A stretch of DNA of 64,000 bases from Falciphora oryzae (Eukaryota; Ascomycota; Sordariomycetes; Magnaporthales; Magnaporthaceae). Made by a program: the position numbers and the translations under genes. Positions 1 to 11,883 of this stretch are shown here, in pieces. The stretch covers positions 1,334,548-1,398,547 of the forward strand of contig JNVV01000004.1 of the NCBI GenBank assembly GCA_000733355.1, in the 5' to 3' direction. The notes beneath the pieces were generated by a model. The model saw only the letters and a list, made by a program, of their open reading frames with translations. It had not been told where the DNA came from and did not search any database. Position 1 is the stretch's first letter; each line of letters opens with the position of its first letter.

Positions 1-2218
1 CACCGTCCCAAAGGCGGTGCTGGTGCTGACCTCGACCCTTGTCCACTTTTGTTTTTGTTTTTTTACCTTCTTCCTTCATTCCAGAGTCCCCGGTCCGGCT
101 CGAACACGGCCCTCCGTTCCCGGGAACTTGCCTGACGTGACGCATACGGAGCTTGGCGCAAGCAGAAAAAAAAAAAGTAAAAAGTCGAAAATCAGCAGAA
201 CAAAGACGAGAACACCGTCCCTTGCAGACAACGGTGCTCCCTGTCTTCTCCACAGGGAGAACGGGAAGCTTTGGGAGGAGATGGGAAACTGAACCTTGAG
301 AGAGGTAAAGGGATGGGAAACCCCTTGTCCGCCCGGATATGGGCCCATTCTGTCGTCAATGATTTTCCATAATAGCCTTCTCGCGCTTCGGGGCCCTCCG
401 TCTCCAGCTCCCCCGTACGTAATATGCACGTGACTCGACGCGGATAGATTGGGAGGTCTAGTGGAGAGCCGCTGAAACATGGACGGCTACCCAAAAAGGC
501 AAGTTTACATAGTATTATCTCGACCAAGACAACCCGCAATCTACCGTACGTGTACCTTGGTAGCTTGGCTGGATCCTCAAGGCTTTTGTCAAACTCGGCC
601 AGATCCCACAGCGTAGCACTCGCGGCGATCTGGAGGCGGACGCTTCTCGCCTCGGGGCCGTCCCTTGGTTCTTCTTCCCCATTCTCTCGCCACAACACCA
701 CCACCTTCCTTCCCCCGTCAGTGATGAGCCACACAGGAGTAATTGGAAGTGCAAGAAACCAGCGAATAGGACGCCGAGGGCACAGCCTAGTGGCGGCCTT
801 AGCATGAGTGGTCAAGCAGCACACTCGACTTGCCATGTACTGGTTTTCTCCACTGCTGCGCTCATCCACCCTCGGCCGTCTGTCCGTCCTGTTTTGTTTT
901 TATGCAACAAGACGCAAGGGCAACATGCCATGGCCAAGTACTATCCGGCCCAGCATAATACGTTGCGTAGTTTTGGTACCCACTGTGCGATGTTCATAGG
1001 TTATGTCCAAGGCATGCGTTTGTGCCCGGGTACCCTGGATAGACGAGCCCAGCACCACAGGACCCCCGCACCCGCAGGCTCGGGCTATGCTGCCATTTGA
1101 AAAAGCAAGGAGAGGGATAGGAAGACGGATAGCAGAGGCGCCGTCGCCGGCACAAAAAAGGAGCCAGGCGAGAAAAACCCAACCTGGTCCCCAGCGAGAG
1201 CTTAGCGCGGGTAGCAAGTCTGTGCTGGACATCCCACGTCTCTCTCGGCCCATGGGGGTAATGCATTGGCTTCCTTCCCAATGGCGACAACCTAGCAGAT
1301 AATTATACTACGTATGCGGGAGCACCGAATAGGAAGCAAGAAACACAAACGCTAGACACCCCTGGCTGCGCTGTTTTTTTTTTTTTTTTTTTTCCCCTTG
1401 TCGTGCTTTGGCGCTACTGGGTGAAAAAAGTAACACCAACATGCCTACCTGGGCACATGAGGAGCCCAGTCCGGCAAGCAAAGTGCACGCTTGGGTTAGG
1501 CCCCAAGGGAAAAAAAATGCCAGCGCACTCCCGCCTGGCGCGCCGCCGCTCCTATCGTAGATGGGGATCCCCTAGCTAGCGAGTTTGGGGGAGGGAGAAT
1601 GGAAGGTTCCGGGGGCGAAGGGGATCTCCACCTTCGGGCACCTCGCCCAACTCCGTCCTTGTAGTTTTGTGCTACTAAGCAGGAAAAAAAACAAAAAAAA
1701 AACACAATGGTCTGTTGTGATTTGCTTGCCGGCGATCGCCTTTGTTGACCCCCAAAAACCCAAGGATGAACCTAGCGTAGCCCGAACCCGTGGCACAAAA
1801 TGGGAGGGCCGTTCTAGATCCGCGCAAACACGTTGCTTCAGGTAGAGAGAGAGATGGCGAGATTTGGGCGGGATGGTGGCCCAAGAGACATTGGGTTTTT
1901 TTTTCCTAGCCGAGGGAGAGGGAGGATGAAGCGGATGTCACTTGGCAAAGACGAATTGGAGGGAGGAGAGAGCAAAGAAAAAAACCGGCAAGATTTGTTT
2001 CATCGCGCACTTTCACGCTTGCCGCGCAGAGTTGCATTTCCCGCCTCCCATGTGTAATCCTTGTAGGTACAGTGCAGTCGATGCAAAGAGCGGCAAAGCT
2101 GCTCGACGAAGCTTGATGCAAGGATTTTGCCAAGAAAAAAACAAAAAAAAAACGGCCCGAGGGATGCACAATGGCAGGTTGAAGGTTTGCCTAGGTCCCC
2201 GCGCCTCCCCATGATGAG

Positions 2219-2265
<47 letters not shown>

Positions 2266-3660
2266 GAAAAAGGCAAAGCAGAGCAAGACCCTCCCGTCCT
2301 CCTTTGATCGCTCCCCAAAAAGCCCGTAGCCGCGGGCGCACGCGCATCGCCGTAACAAATGACCGATCCAAGCTCTGCGCGCTATCGCACTGGTTGACAA
2401 GGGGTGATTTTGTTATTTTGGCAACGGCTGAAGCGCCTAACAAGACACATACCTACCTACACAGAACAGGCCGCGGGTGTCCGTCTGCTGTTCCGTGCGC
2501 GCAGCCAGCGCTGGTCGCCTCAATCAAATCTTGGTGTGATAAGGGAAAAAAAAATCCGGCATGGAGCTCCTGTCAAGGGTTCAGGAGCAAACCTGCGGGC
2601 CTGCCCGCGAAGGGACCCCATTAGCGCAGTTCGGCACGTACCTTGCGCGCCTTGTGATCAAGAATATGTCGCTTCTATTGCAGACCTGCAGAAGGGCCGT
2701 CTTCGCGTGTAGACAAAATTGCAATTTCCCAACAGGAGCAAGAGTGGAAAAGCTTTGTGTGGAGGCGAGAACTTCCGTGCTTTTGATTTTTTGGCCCGTC
2801 TGAGACGAGCCCAGAAAACAAGCGAGCATCAAGTGCTTCGCAACCTCCGCTCTCAGATCTAGACATCTATATCCAACTGCCGGCGTACAAGGTGTAATCC
2901 CCTTGTATGACCGGAAACAAAACAACAGTTCCTTCAGCGGACACTGGGGCGGGTCTCGGTGTCGAGAGTCCCCAAAGTCCAGCAAAGGCAGCCACCAGGA
3001 TATGGCGGCTGCCCTGGTTCCAACGCCGAAAACCCCCCCCATAAAAAAATAAAAAAATTCCCATTCCATGCCCAAGCCAACATGTGTGGCGGCTGATATC
3101 ATTCGGGTGTTCCATGCGCACATTCTCCGGGACCCAACAAAATAAAGCAGAAAAAAACAAAGCCAATCCTGATGCCCGGGGAAGGAAAAAAGGTGCAAGA
3201 CAGTGACACTTGGTAGCTCCGTCCCAGATGTTTATCTCATGATACAACGGCAAAGAATCTCGTCAGGCACCCGGTGTAGGGGCCATGAGAGCCAACCCAG
3301 AAGAGACGCCCCGTGAGTGGAAAGAAAAAGAGAAAAGGTAATGGTGGATAACCGTGCCAATCTTAACAACCCAAAAGAAGAGAATAGAAAAACAGAAACT
3401 TTTTGGAGGATGATGCTGTGCTCCGATGCGATGCCCATTTTCTTGTTACAACAAAGGGAAAAAAAAAAAAGTGTTTAGTCGACGTCGTGTTGAGGTGGGA
3501 GTTCGTTTCGTAGAGTAGGGTGGTGTATCCGCGGCGAGAGCCGGTAATAGTAGATGGTGGTGCCTTCAATGGCTTCGTAGGACGCAGGAGGACCTCGAGG
3601 ACGATCGGGGCACCATCGTGTGTGTGTGGGCGTGGTGGTTATGTGTATGTTGTGTGCAGT
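1..3660. other. Gene-free left edge of window
   Basis: No reading frame here shows a recognisable domain or a convincing exon chain; the longest frames are shadows of low-complexity DNA. The stretch holds a T20 run at 1374-1393, a pure A44 run at 2221-2264 and several shorter A or T tracts. Positions about 3480-3660 are probably the 3' untranslated part of the Ecl1-like gene, which is transcribed leftward. Confidence 0.6.
2221..2264. repeat. Poly-A homopolymer, 44 bases
   Basis: Uninterrupted run of 44 A, the longest homopolymer in the window. It has no target-site duplication or upstream retroelement sequence that I can see, so it looks like slippage-grown simple sequence rather than the tail of an inserted cDNA. 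Its length is probably uncertain in the assembly. Confidence 0.95.
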
Positions 3661-4122
3661 CTAGTATGACCGGCGGCGTTGTAACCGAACCTGCTCGAAG
3701 GTGCTGGCGTAGGCTTGGAGTTCCCTCCTGGCCTTCTCGGAGAGCTGGTGGGACTCGTTGGATGTCCTGGCAGCGTTGCTGCTGCCCATGGAGGACAGGC
3801 TGGAGTGGGAGCTCGAGGGCGAGAGCGGGCGGGTCGAGAAGGAGGCGGACGGCTGCTGGCGGGTCGAGGACCGAGCGGAGGACTGGGAGAGGAAGTCGAG
3901 GGCGGGCGAGAGGTAGAGGCCGGAAGCGTGGGAGGAGGTGCTCGAGAAGCCCCAGGCATGGTGCGGGCCGGGCAATGCGGGTGAGCTGGCACCGGAGCTG
4001 GCAGCTGAGGACGTCTTCTCGTAGTCGGCCAGGCGGCACGACTCTGAGCAGTAGGTGGCACCGTCTGTCTGCTTGTCACAGGCCAGGCAGAACTGGTGGT
4101 CCCACTGGATGTCGAGAGCCAT
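3661..4122 (-). CDS. Ecl1-family small zinc-binding protein (life-span regulator-like)
   Basis: Single-exon gene of 153 residues. The N-terminus carries a compact cysteine cluster, Cys12-x2-Cys15 and Cys25-x3-Cys29, in the FCLAC...YCSESC context of the Ecl1/Ecl2/Ecl3 family, small fungal proteins that extend chronological life span and act in zinc, sulfur or nutrient-starvation responses. The rest is Ser-rich and disordered, ending with a basic tail (QRRRSY). The frame stays open upstream to 4767, but the conserved part starts at MALDIQW, so I chose the ATG at 4120-4122. The A/C-rich sequence just upstream (CCAAACAAACCACAACAAGAC) looks like a normal fungal leader. The gene borders a very long gene-free region on its 5' side, which may contain extended control sequence. 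Family assignment is fairly sure; the exact role is inferred. Confidence 0.8.
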   Translation of the reverse strand: MALDIQWDHQFCLACDKQTDGATYCSESCRLADYEKTSSAASSGASSPALPGPHHAWGFSSTSSHASGLYLSPALDFLSQSSARSSTRQQPSASFSTRPLSPSSSHSSLSSMGSSNAARTSNESHQLSEKARRELQAYASTFEQVRLQRRRSY

Positions 4123-7100
4123 TGTGTCGGTAGTGTGTATTCGACTCGGGCGAGTCTTGTTGTGGTTTGTTTGGTGGTTGTTGGCAAAGAGCGGACTGCG
4201 TGATGCTGGCCGTTGACTCTGTCGAGTATGTCGAGAAGAAAAAAAAGTAGGGAGCCGGCTGTCTGAACAGGCGGTATGGCTGGGAAGCGAGGCGATTAAA
4301 AGTTTTTTGAAGTTCCAATTGCGTTCGAGTGAGTCTTTGCTGGGAGAATGAAGGCAGTGCCGAACCAAGATCCAGATCGGTGGCAGCGTGTACGAGGTGG
4401 TGAGATGGGGAGGGCCGGGCTGGAGAGGCAGAAGTTGAGAAGGCGAAGCTGCATCTTTTGTATATCGACGTTTGGAGAGCAGGCAGGCAGCTCTGCACCA
4501 GGCTTGTATCCGCAGGTACCCCAATGAGCAAGAAGGCACCGCTCTGGGGGGGTGTGGTACCGACAGGGAATCAGCTGGCTGGGGGCCACGAAAAAGAGGG
4601 CCTGATGACCACACACGGCGAGACCCACACCACCTCACAGGGGTGGAGGGAAGTGGAGGGAAGGAGAGAAAGAGAAAAAAAAAAGTCGAAAAATTGATGC
4701 AGGACAGGGGAAGGCCCGGGCTAGCGCGATGCCTAGGTACCCTAAGGGCCAGGGATTGTGTTGTCATTCTCGCTGATCAAATGGCGCGAGGGGCTACAAG
4801 CTGGGGATGTACTGACATGGGGGCCAGCTAATCTGGCCCACCCCAGCAAAGCCAACCAAGCGCCCAGCGACTGAGGCCTTCTTTCCTTGTGAGCCATCAG
4901 TGGGTCCAGCTTGCGCGGAGGTGCAGGGGGTTGGGTGGGTCACAGTTGCCAAAAAGGAGTAACTGTTTGCGGTTTAGCTCGGATTTCTTTTTTCCTAGTA
5001 TTAAAATCTCCTCTTAGGCCCTGGCCACCTTTCCCAGGCAGGAATTGGGCGGACCAGACAGGCGAGCTGCGAGGTTCGTGTGCAATCGCACGCCATACGG
5101 ACGGAGAGGGTGGTGTGAGCGAGATGGCTAATGGACGGCGAGAACACTGCGCCATGCAGGACCCCGACCAGGGGTCCCTCCATGCTGAAGGCAGAGGACG
5201 AGAGCATGCGGCGACTGCCCACTGTGCTGGAGGTTTGTTCTGAGATTTCCCATCCCTGATCAACAATCCACTGCCGTTCCCTTGCCCTCTCAGACACGGC
5301 TTCAGAGCAGAGGCCTCTCAAGAGCAGCGGGTTGGACACCCCCCTCTCGAGCACCCACACCCTGGCCAGGGGGCTCCACACGCCCCCTCTCTGCCTGCAT
5401 CACCTGGGCGTGTGGTCTTGATCAATTTTGGTCTCAGGCTGGGGCAGGCGCTAAGAAAGCATCCGGTTTAGCGTTTTTCAATTTTCCTCTCTCTCTCTCC
5501 TTTTTTTTTTTTTTTTTTTCTCTCTTGGGCCCCAGCAAAAGCCCAGGGACTCGTTTCCTCCCCGCTTCCAAAGGGACTCAGAGCCCAGTCACCCACCCGG
5601 CAGAGTGCACCAGCAGCAAGCAGCGGGTCATGCGTGGTCTCACTCCGCCGTGGTCGCCTGAGGACTCCGGGAGCACAGCATGTCTTTTGCAGGAATCATG
5701 TGATGTGCACTCTGGCAGCGTCCGAGATGCTCCGCCGCTGGGAACCTCCGGAGCGCTGTGGTGAACAGTGGACAGGCCATGAGGCCACCAGAGGACCGTT
5801 TCCTGCGGTGCGAGTCTGCACGTCGATGCTTGCGGAGTTTGCTTCTCGTTCGATGACGAAGTGTCCCCGGGCGGCAATCGGCACCAAAACACCTCATACA
5901 GCCCGCCATCAAATCTACGGGAGATGGCATTATGGAAACCAAACCCCCCAGGGGGCTGCGCTCAATCCCATTATCGTTTCCCTTGTTAGATATGCAAATC
6001 GAATGCATCTCCAAAACCATCTCTCGGTTAGGCAGGCCGGTGGGGACATCCCTAAAGCCTTGAATTCCCGGCGGCAGCTTATTGCTTGAGGGAGAAGAGA
6101 GAGAGCGAGCGATACCTTGTCGGCCGCTGCGACGGCTATGGGACGTGCTATAGGACAATTCCATCCACAGCACGTCTCGGTTCCCCTAGACATGCAGCCA
6201 GAGACGAGGGCGGGTCGGCGTCTCGGGCTCTGTCGGCTGGCAAAGATTGGGATGCGTGGGGGGCGTTGGCGTATTCTGGGCTGCCCAGCCAATGCGACTG
6301 TCGCAATCGAGCCGTCTCTTTGCGCGATGCCCTCCCTCGTCCGGTTCGCTGCGTTTATCTGTCATCCGTCCTGCCCGCCCTCTCTCCCTCTCCTTTGGCC
6401 CGGGTTCAAATTTGCAAACCCGTGGGGGTGAAGGTTTGGCATGGTTTGATGGGCGGGAAGCCGGGAAGGTCGCCAGACGCGCGCGCAAAACTCGTCTGTC
6501 GACGACGTGCTCAAGGAAGGTTACAGAATGCAGTACGACGTCCTTTCAATCAGGAAAATCATACCATGGCCAGGAGGGGGAGGCAGGCGGGTGTGAGGGC
6601 CAGGTGGCTGCTCATTCGCCCGTCCAGCCTTCCCCTCGACGGGCGATGCGGCCACAAATGCCAACCAGCAGCCAAGCAGGGCAACAGGCACACACACACA
6701 CACACTCCTGGAGGACACACACTGTTGAGCAGGTGGCCAGGGGACGAGAGGCGAGAAACCAACCACACACACAGGAAAGCCTGCATGCGTGCAGGATTAA
6801 TCAATTGCCTCCTGCAGTCCAATATGGGCCTTCTCCCTCCCTCGGGTTCCATTGACCTCTCGCTGCCCACACACACTCTGCCACTAACACCCACACCTGT
6901 CTCGCTCGGCCTCGCTCTGATTGGCCCGTCGGTGATGCTAAGAGAAATGAATGGCCAGTCCTTAGGGAGGAAATTGATCGCTGTAGATATCATATAGGTG
7001 TCGGGTGGTGGAAACCGTCTGCACAGAGCCTGGCGAGCCTGGGAAGATGGTCTACCCCGAGCTCACGTGAATCGCGAAGCTAAAGGCATTTGGCATCTTG

Positions 7101-8787
7101 CGCCTGTCGCTGCCAGGTACCCGAGGTCTTCCACCGGGGGCTATCCACGGACTCTTCTTTTTCGCCGAGCTAGTACGTGTCGGCTTCCGCCAATCTCGAG
7201 CACCAGATTAGGGCTTGCCTGGACAACAACACTATTGTTCCACTGCGTGTAACTGGCAGCCCATCAACAACCATCAAGCTGGCCCGGTCCGCGAAGGGAG
7301 GTCTGCCCTCCAGCGCCGCGCTCGTACTCAACCTTTTGCTGGGTCGGTAGCGGCGGGCTCGGGCCCCGCCCTAGATCCCGCCTCGGCATGTTTTCTTTTT
7401 CTCATGGCCTGGCCGTGTGTTTTGTTTGAGGAGGGCGTGACCCCCAGCATCTCCCTCTCCCTTGCATGATCGACCAACTGGCTTGTCGCCGGGGAGGCCA
7501 CGCGCCTGTAACCGGCAATACGCGGCTAAGAACATGGAGGTTACCACATAATCTCATCTGCCATTCGCTACAAATGCCCTCCTCTCGTGGTTGACAAGTT
7601 GAACCGCTCATTGGGCGCCCTGTGAGGGGCCCCAAGACAGAAGTGCAGAATTGAGGCATTGGCAAAAGAGGGGGAGGGCGTATTCCAAGCGACGTGCAAT
7701 TTGCAGCAGCGGACAGGCCGGCATTCCGCCGAGATCAGAGAGATGCCTGCATGACGCAGCATCGGCAGGCACCCTTTTGGCCAGGTAATCAATAAAAAGA
7801 AACATCTGGCATCGATTGCCGTCAGTCCGGCACAGCAATCCTGCCCATCAAGGTACGGCAGCATCTCCGGCGCGGTGAGCAAGAAGGTAGTCACTTCGAC
7901 GAAGAACACAAAAGTCTGGGGAAATGACGACGTTCCAGCTGCGTGCGTGGATGGACGACCAAAGGAGGAAAGGTCCGAAAATAAAAGGCAAGGGTGTGGA
8001 AGGGCGCTTCGGAGAGGGACGAGCAGGCGGACCGGGGGGGATTTTTCCCACCCCGGACCGGTACCTGGCGAATCCTAGCACGCCCCGACAAGCCCGAACA
8101 TGGTACCTCCGTTCGCCGAGCAGCTTCTCATTTGTCGGCGAGCCTTTTTAAACTACAACGCGAACCGCCAGGATCGTCGCCCACTGCCGAATGCCGTAAA
8201 ATGCTACTGTGACGACGTGAGATCACGGCCAGCCTAGGCTCTTTTTTTGTTCTCCAGTGACGTTGCCGACTGGCTGATGGAAATAGAGGCCACCTTGGTC
8301 GAATGTGCCAACTTCCACTTGCCAAGTATACAGAGGAGGCGGCAACCCGGGGGTTGCGTTGGAGAGGGCGTCTGGATTAGTACGAGGCTGCCTGCCTGCC
8401 TGCTTGCCATCACTTCTGCTGCTTTCTGCGAGGTGCAGGAGGGAAATTGGGATCGAGATGAAGCGTGCAGTCACCCCAGCGCGCCATCCGAGCCGGGAAT
8501 ACCAGCAAGACGCAACAGGTTGCTGTGAGCGATTTGTTGCCTGCTTTGCGAACTATGCGGCGACACCCTCTTTTTTTTCTTTTTTTTTTTTTTTCTTGTT
8601 TCGTTTTCTTTGCCACGGTGCGGCGACTGTCTGCCTGCCCAGCTGCCTGCCCGCTGCCCAGAAGAGGCGCTACGTAACGCCCGCAGGTCAATCCGGCCCA
8701 AGAGAAATGGGAATCCTCCATCACATTGAATCCCACCGAAACGGGCTAACACGAAAAGGCCACCCTCGGGTCCATGTGGTGAACCTG
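4123..8787. other. Gene-free region upstream of the Ecl1-like gene
   Basis: First part of an 18.4 kb gene-poor stretch. It contains the promoter and leader of the Ecl1-like gene (minus strand), a T19 tract at 5501-5519, a short CA repeat around 6689-6705, and several short T runs. Frames of up to about 300 codons exist (for example 6086-6997) but lack domain signatures and natural amino-acid composition. I see no transposon ends, and base composition is not AT-skewed as expected after repeat-induced point mutation. Confidence 0.55.
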
Positions 8788-8916
8788 TGAGGGCGCTAAG
8801 CTGCTTTCACCTCGACGTGCAGCAGGCTTGGATCTGTTTGACCTTTTTTTTTATTTTTATTTTTTTTTCCCCTCCACGGTATTTGCCAGCCGGGGCGGCC
8901 TCTCAGACCCCAGCCT
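8788..8916. repeat. 129-bp direct repeat, left copy flanking the N gap
   Basis: This 129-bp segment begins TGAGGGCGCTAAGC, ends GACCCCAGCCT and is identical to 9094-9222, including the T9-A-T5-A-T9 tract. The copy ends exactly where the run of N starts. The simplest reading is one locus represented on both contig ends that the assembler failed to merge. Confidence 0.95.
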
Positions 8917-9093
8917 NNNNNNNNNNNNNNNNNNNNNNNNNNNNNNNNNNNNNNNNNNNNNNNNNNNNNNNNNNNNNNNNNNNNNNNNNNNNNNNNNNNN
9001 NNNNNNNNNNNNNNNNNNNNNNNNNNNNNNNNNNNNNNNNNNNNNNNNNNNNNNNNNNNNNNNNNNNNNNNNNNNNNNNNNNNNNNNNNNNNN
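8917..9093. other. Assembly gap (177 N)
   Basis: Run of 177 undefined bases. Because both sides are the same 129 bp, the gap may not be a true gap: overlapping the two copies would remove the N run and one copy. Alternatively it hides a tandem array of this low-complexity unit. Confidence 0.98.
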
Positions 9094-9222
9094 TGAGGGC
9101 GCTAAGCTGCTTTCACCTCGACGTGCAGCAGGCTTGGATCTGTTTGACCTTTTTTTTTATTTTTATTTTTTTTTCCCCTCCACGGTATTTGCCAGCCGGG
9201 GCGGCCTCTCAGACCCCAGCCT
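9094..9222. repeat. 129-bp direct repeat, right copy flanking the N gap
   Basis: Identical to 8788-8916 over its full length and starting at the first base after the N run. See the left copy for interpretation. Confidence 0.95.
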
Positions 9223-10252
9223 TTCTCCTCATCACACCCATCTCGTCCTCTCGGGGCTTCACTCCCAAGGCGCGGCGCCCAGCGTATAGCCTAGCCGGAT
9301 GCAGCACGCCGTGCGACGGGTTTTGGGTGTGGGCTGCTGCTGCGAGGAAGCGGAGGAGTGCGTTCGTCGCTTGGCATTACCCAGAATCAACAGAGGCAGC
9401 AGCAGCAGCAGCGCTGCTGATTGTGCCGTCATCGCCGGGGGCGGAGGAGCAGCAGCCCTCTTGCAGCCCGTTGGCTGCACTTGGCCCAACAGGAGAGAGC
9501 ACCACCACCACCACCACCCAACCTACTCCACACACACCATCCGCCTCCTTCGCATGCGCGTCCCCCATTATCGTCCAAGTTTTGTTTCCATGTTGCTCCT
9601 CTCACACGTTTTGGCACATGATGCAGCCAATGACCAGCCCGGCCAGGGTGGCTGAGGGTGATGCTTGGGGAGGCCATCACGCAGCATGTCGGCCGGCCGG
9701 CGCTGAAGAAGGGGATCCACAGTTTTACTTACCCAAGTCGCCGCCGCCCACCTGCCCGTCCTCCTCTGCTTCCTCCCCCGGTCTGCAGCCAACTCCCCTC
9801 TCGCAGGTCCTTGTTCCCGCAGTAGCGTCCTGGAAGATCTGCCACCTGGTCTGTATTTTTGCCTCTCCCCGGCTGGCCGTGGCGGAATCACACCAGAAGC
9901 TGGGGAAAGTATTGGAGGGCTGCGTCGGGGTAGGGGGGCTGGTCTTTTTTTTTTTTCTTCTTCTTCCCTCGACCCCCGCCCACAACCGGCCTGCAGAAGA
10001 AAGGATGCGCGCTGCAAAGAGTCCACCCTTTGCAGTCCTCGGGATGCCGCCCCAGTCCGGGCGGGCCTTTGCACGTTCCCACCTCGGGGTCACTCACTCT
10101 TCAATCCCCGGTGATGCTGCTGTCTGTTCTTGGTTTTGGAAGCACACACTGGCTCACAGGACAACCTTTAGTGCCGTGACCAAACCCTTGGCGCTCACGA
10201 AATGCGATAGGTCGATCCGCGCAAGAGGATGGAGGGGCCTGTTGCAATCGAC

Positions 10253-10279
10253 GAGAGAGAGAGAGAGAGAGAGAGAGAG
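10253..10279. repeat. (GA)n microsatellite
   Basis: Uninterrupted GA dinucleotide run of 27 bases in the gene-free region. Nothing else ties it to a function. Confidence 0.9.
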
Positions 10280-11862
10280 CCGTGGGGCGGGAATTGTCCC
10301 CATGCTGCTTGCCTCACTCGTGCTAATTCCCGGATGAGAGGCAAAAGCAGGATAACTTGGTCGGCAGCGTTACGTCGTCCCTCCAACCCACCACACACAC
10401 GCAGGGTCGCGAACGGCAAGTGGAAAAAAAAAAAAAAAAATTCTGTCTCGGTTTTCCTGGGTCTCGCGGGTCGAAAGTGGATCTTTTGATATCGACGCCC
10501 GTCTATCTGTTCTTCTCCCGTGCCTGTGGGGGTGGAGGAATCCAACGGTACATGGAGGTCTCCCGTGATGCCCCCACCAGAGAAGCGAAGTTGTCGCGGT
10601 GCTTCTCGCCCGTCGTCTCCTCTATTGTGCGTCTACACACACCAGGTCGTTGTTTATTTGGCCTCAAATCAACGAGAAAAGGGCTTTCTCTCTCACTGCT
10701 GGATGCAACTGTGTCTTTTGATGGTGGTTGCCGAGTGGCGGGACAATCTCTGTGGAAGGGGGTGGAGGGCCAGGCCTATCGCGTCAATATCGCTTCGACG
10801 CCGGAGCTGGTATCGGCTGGTTTTCCGAGGGCCTGCTGAAACAATGCGACCAGAGGACTGGAGAATATCCTTCGCTCCTCGCCTCATCCTTCTCCTATCC
10901 GATTATACTGGCGATAGATAGGCTGGTCGCCGCTAGCGTCAACGCTTTTTTGGCTCCCCGGCTATTCTGTCCCACCCGCCACTGACGACAAGGGCCTTTG
11001 AGAGGCTGAGAGTGACGGCATTTCGTCCACCTGGCAGCGCATTGCTCGCGCTCTGCCTGATCGCCTGCTCCACCCGACTATCAACGTCGTAGAGCTTAGG
11101 TAAACCAATACACGGCGGTTGGGCGGCTGGCCGTCCCCTTCTCTGGCTCGCTGGCGACCAACTCATCACGACGTCCTACCTATCACGTTTGCCGGAGAGG
11201 AGGAAGGGGGACCCTGACATGGGCTTTGGTCGTCATCTCTCTCTTCCCCCGGGGACCTCCTCCGGACGCCTCATCTGCTCCCACGTTGGCGATGCAGGGG
11301 CAGGGGCCAAGGGACAATAAACCGACAAACGAACTCCTCCGAGCGTACCATATCAAAGAGGGACGAAAAGGCAAGGCAAGGGAGGAAGGCTGGTTGCATG
11401 AAGGGCGCGCGCGCGCGCGTCTGCTTGCTGCAGCAACGGCCGTCCGGGGCACCTGGTTGGTTCGTATCTTGTTTCCTGTGCCCTCCTCTGGCTGCCCTCC
11501 TCCCCTCCCTCGACCGGCCTGCTTTCTCTCCGGATGGCCGCATTGGGTTTGGCACCATCTCTGGCTGCGATGGTGTGTTCGCACTGCTGGTGCACTGAGG
11601 GAGGGGGTGGGTAGGAGGTCCTGCCAGAATGCGACCCAGGCTTTGTGTTGCCAGCCCACACACACACAAGAAAATACCCCACCCTGGCACCAACCAGCCA
11701 AGGGGAATAAAACAAAAATGTTATGGATAAAAATGGGAAAGAGAAAGACGAGGAAGGAGGTGGAGCTGCTGGGTGGGACCATCCCCAGACAAATCTGAGC
11801 TCGGGACTGTCCGTTTGATTGTGGAGCGCTTCTCGCTTTTTGAATGCCCGGGGGGCAACAAT

Positions 11863-11883
11863 AAAAAAAAAAAAAAAAAAAAA
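11863..11883. repeat. Poly-A homopolymer, 21 bases
   Basis: Pure A run, one of at least six homopolymers of 17 bases or more between 10.4 and 21.7 kb. It creates false poly-Phe or poly-Lys reading frames on both strands. Confidence 0.9.

Noticed and set aside
2221..2264. Poly-A run as the tail of an inserted retroelement
   Set aside because: No coding remnant or target-site duplication is seen next to it, and many similar homopolymers occur in the window.
4123..4767. In-frame 215-codon upstream extension of the Ecl1-like protein
   Set aside because: The conserved cysteine region starts at the inner ATG, and the upstream part has leader-like A/C-rich DNA and no protein features.
6086..6997. 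303-codon plus-strand frame
   Set aside because: No domain, no homologous-looking blocks, compositional noise across CA repeats; the opposite strand is equally open.
8787..10337. 516-codon frame across the N gap
   Set aside because: It exists only because N bases are read as unknown residues; the flanks are duplicated low-complexity DNA.
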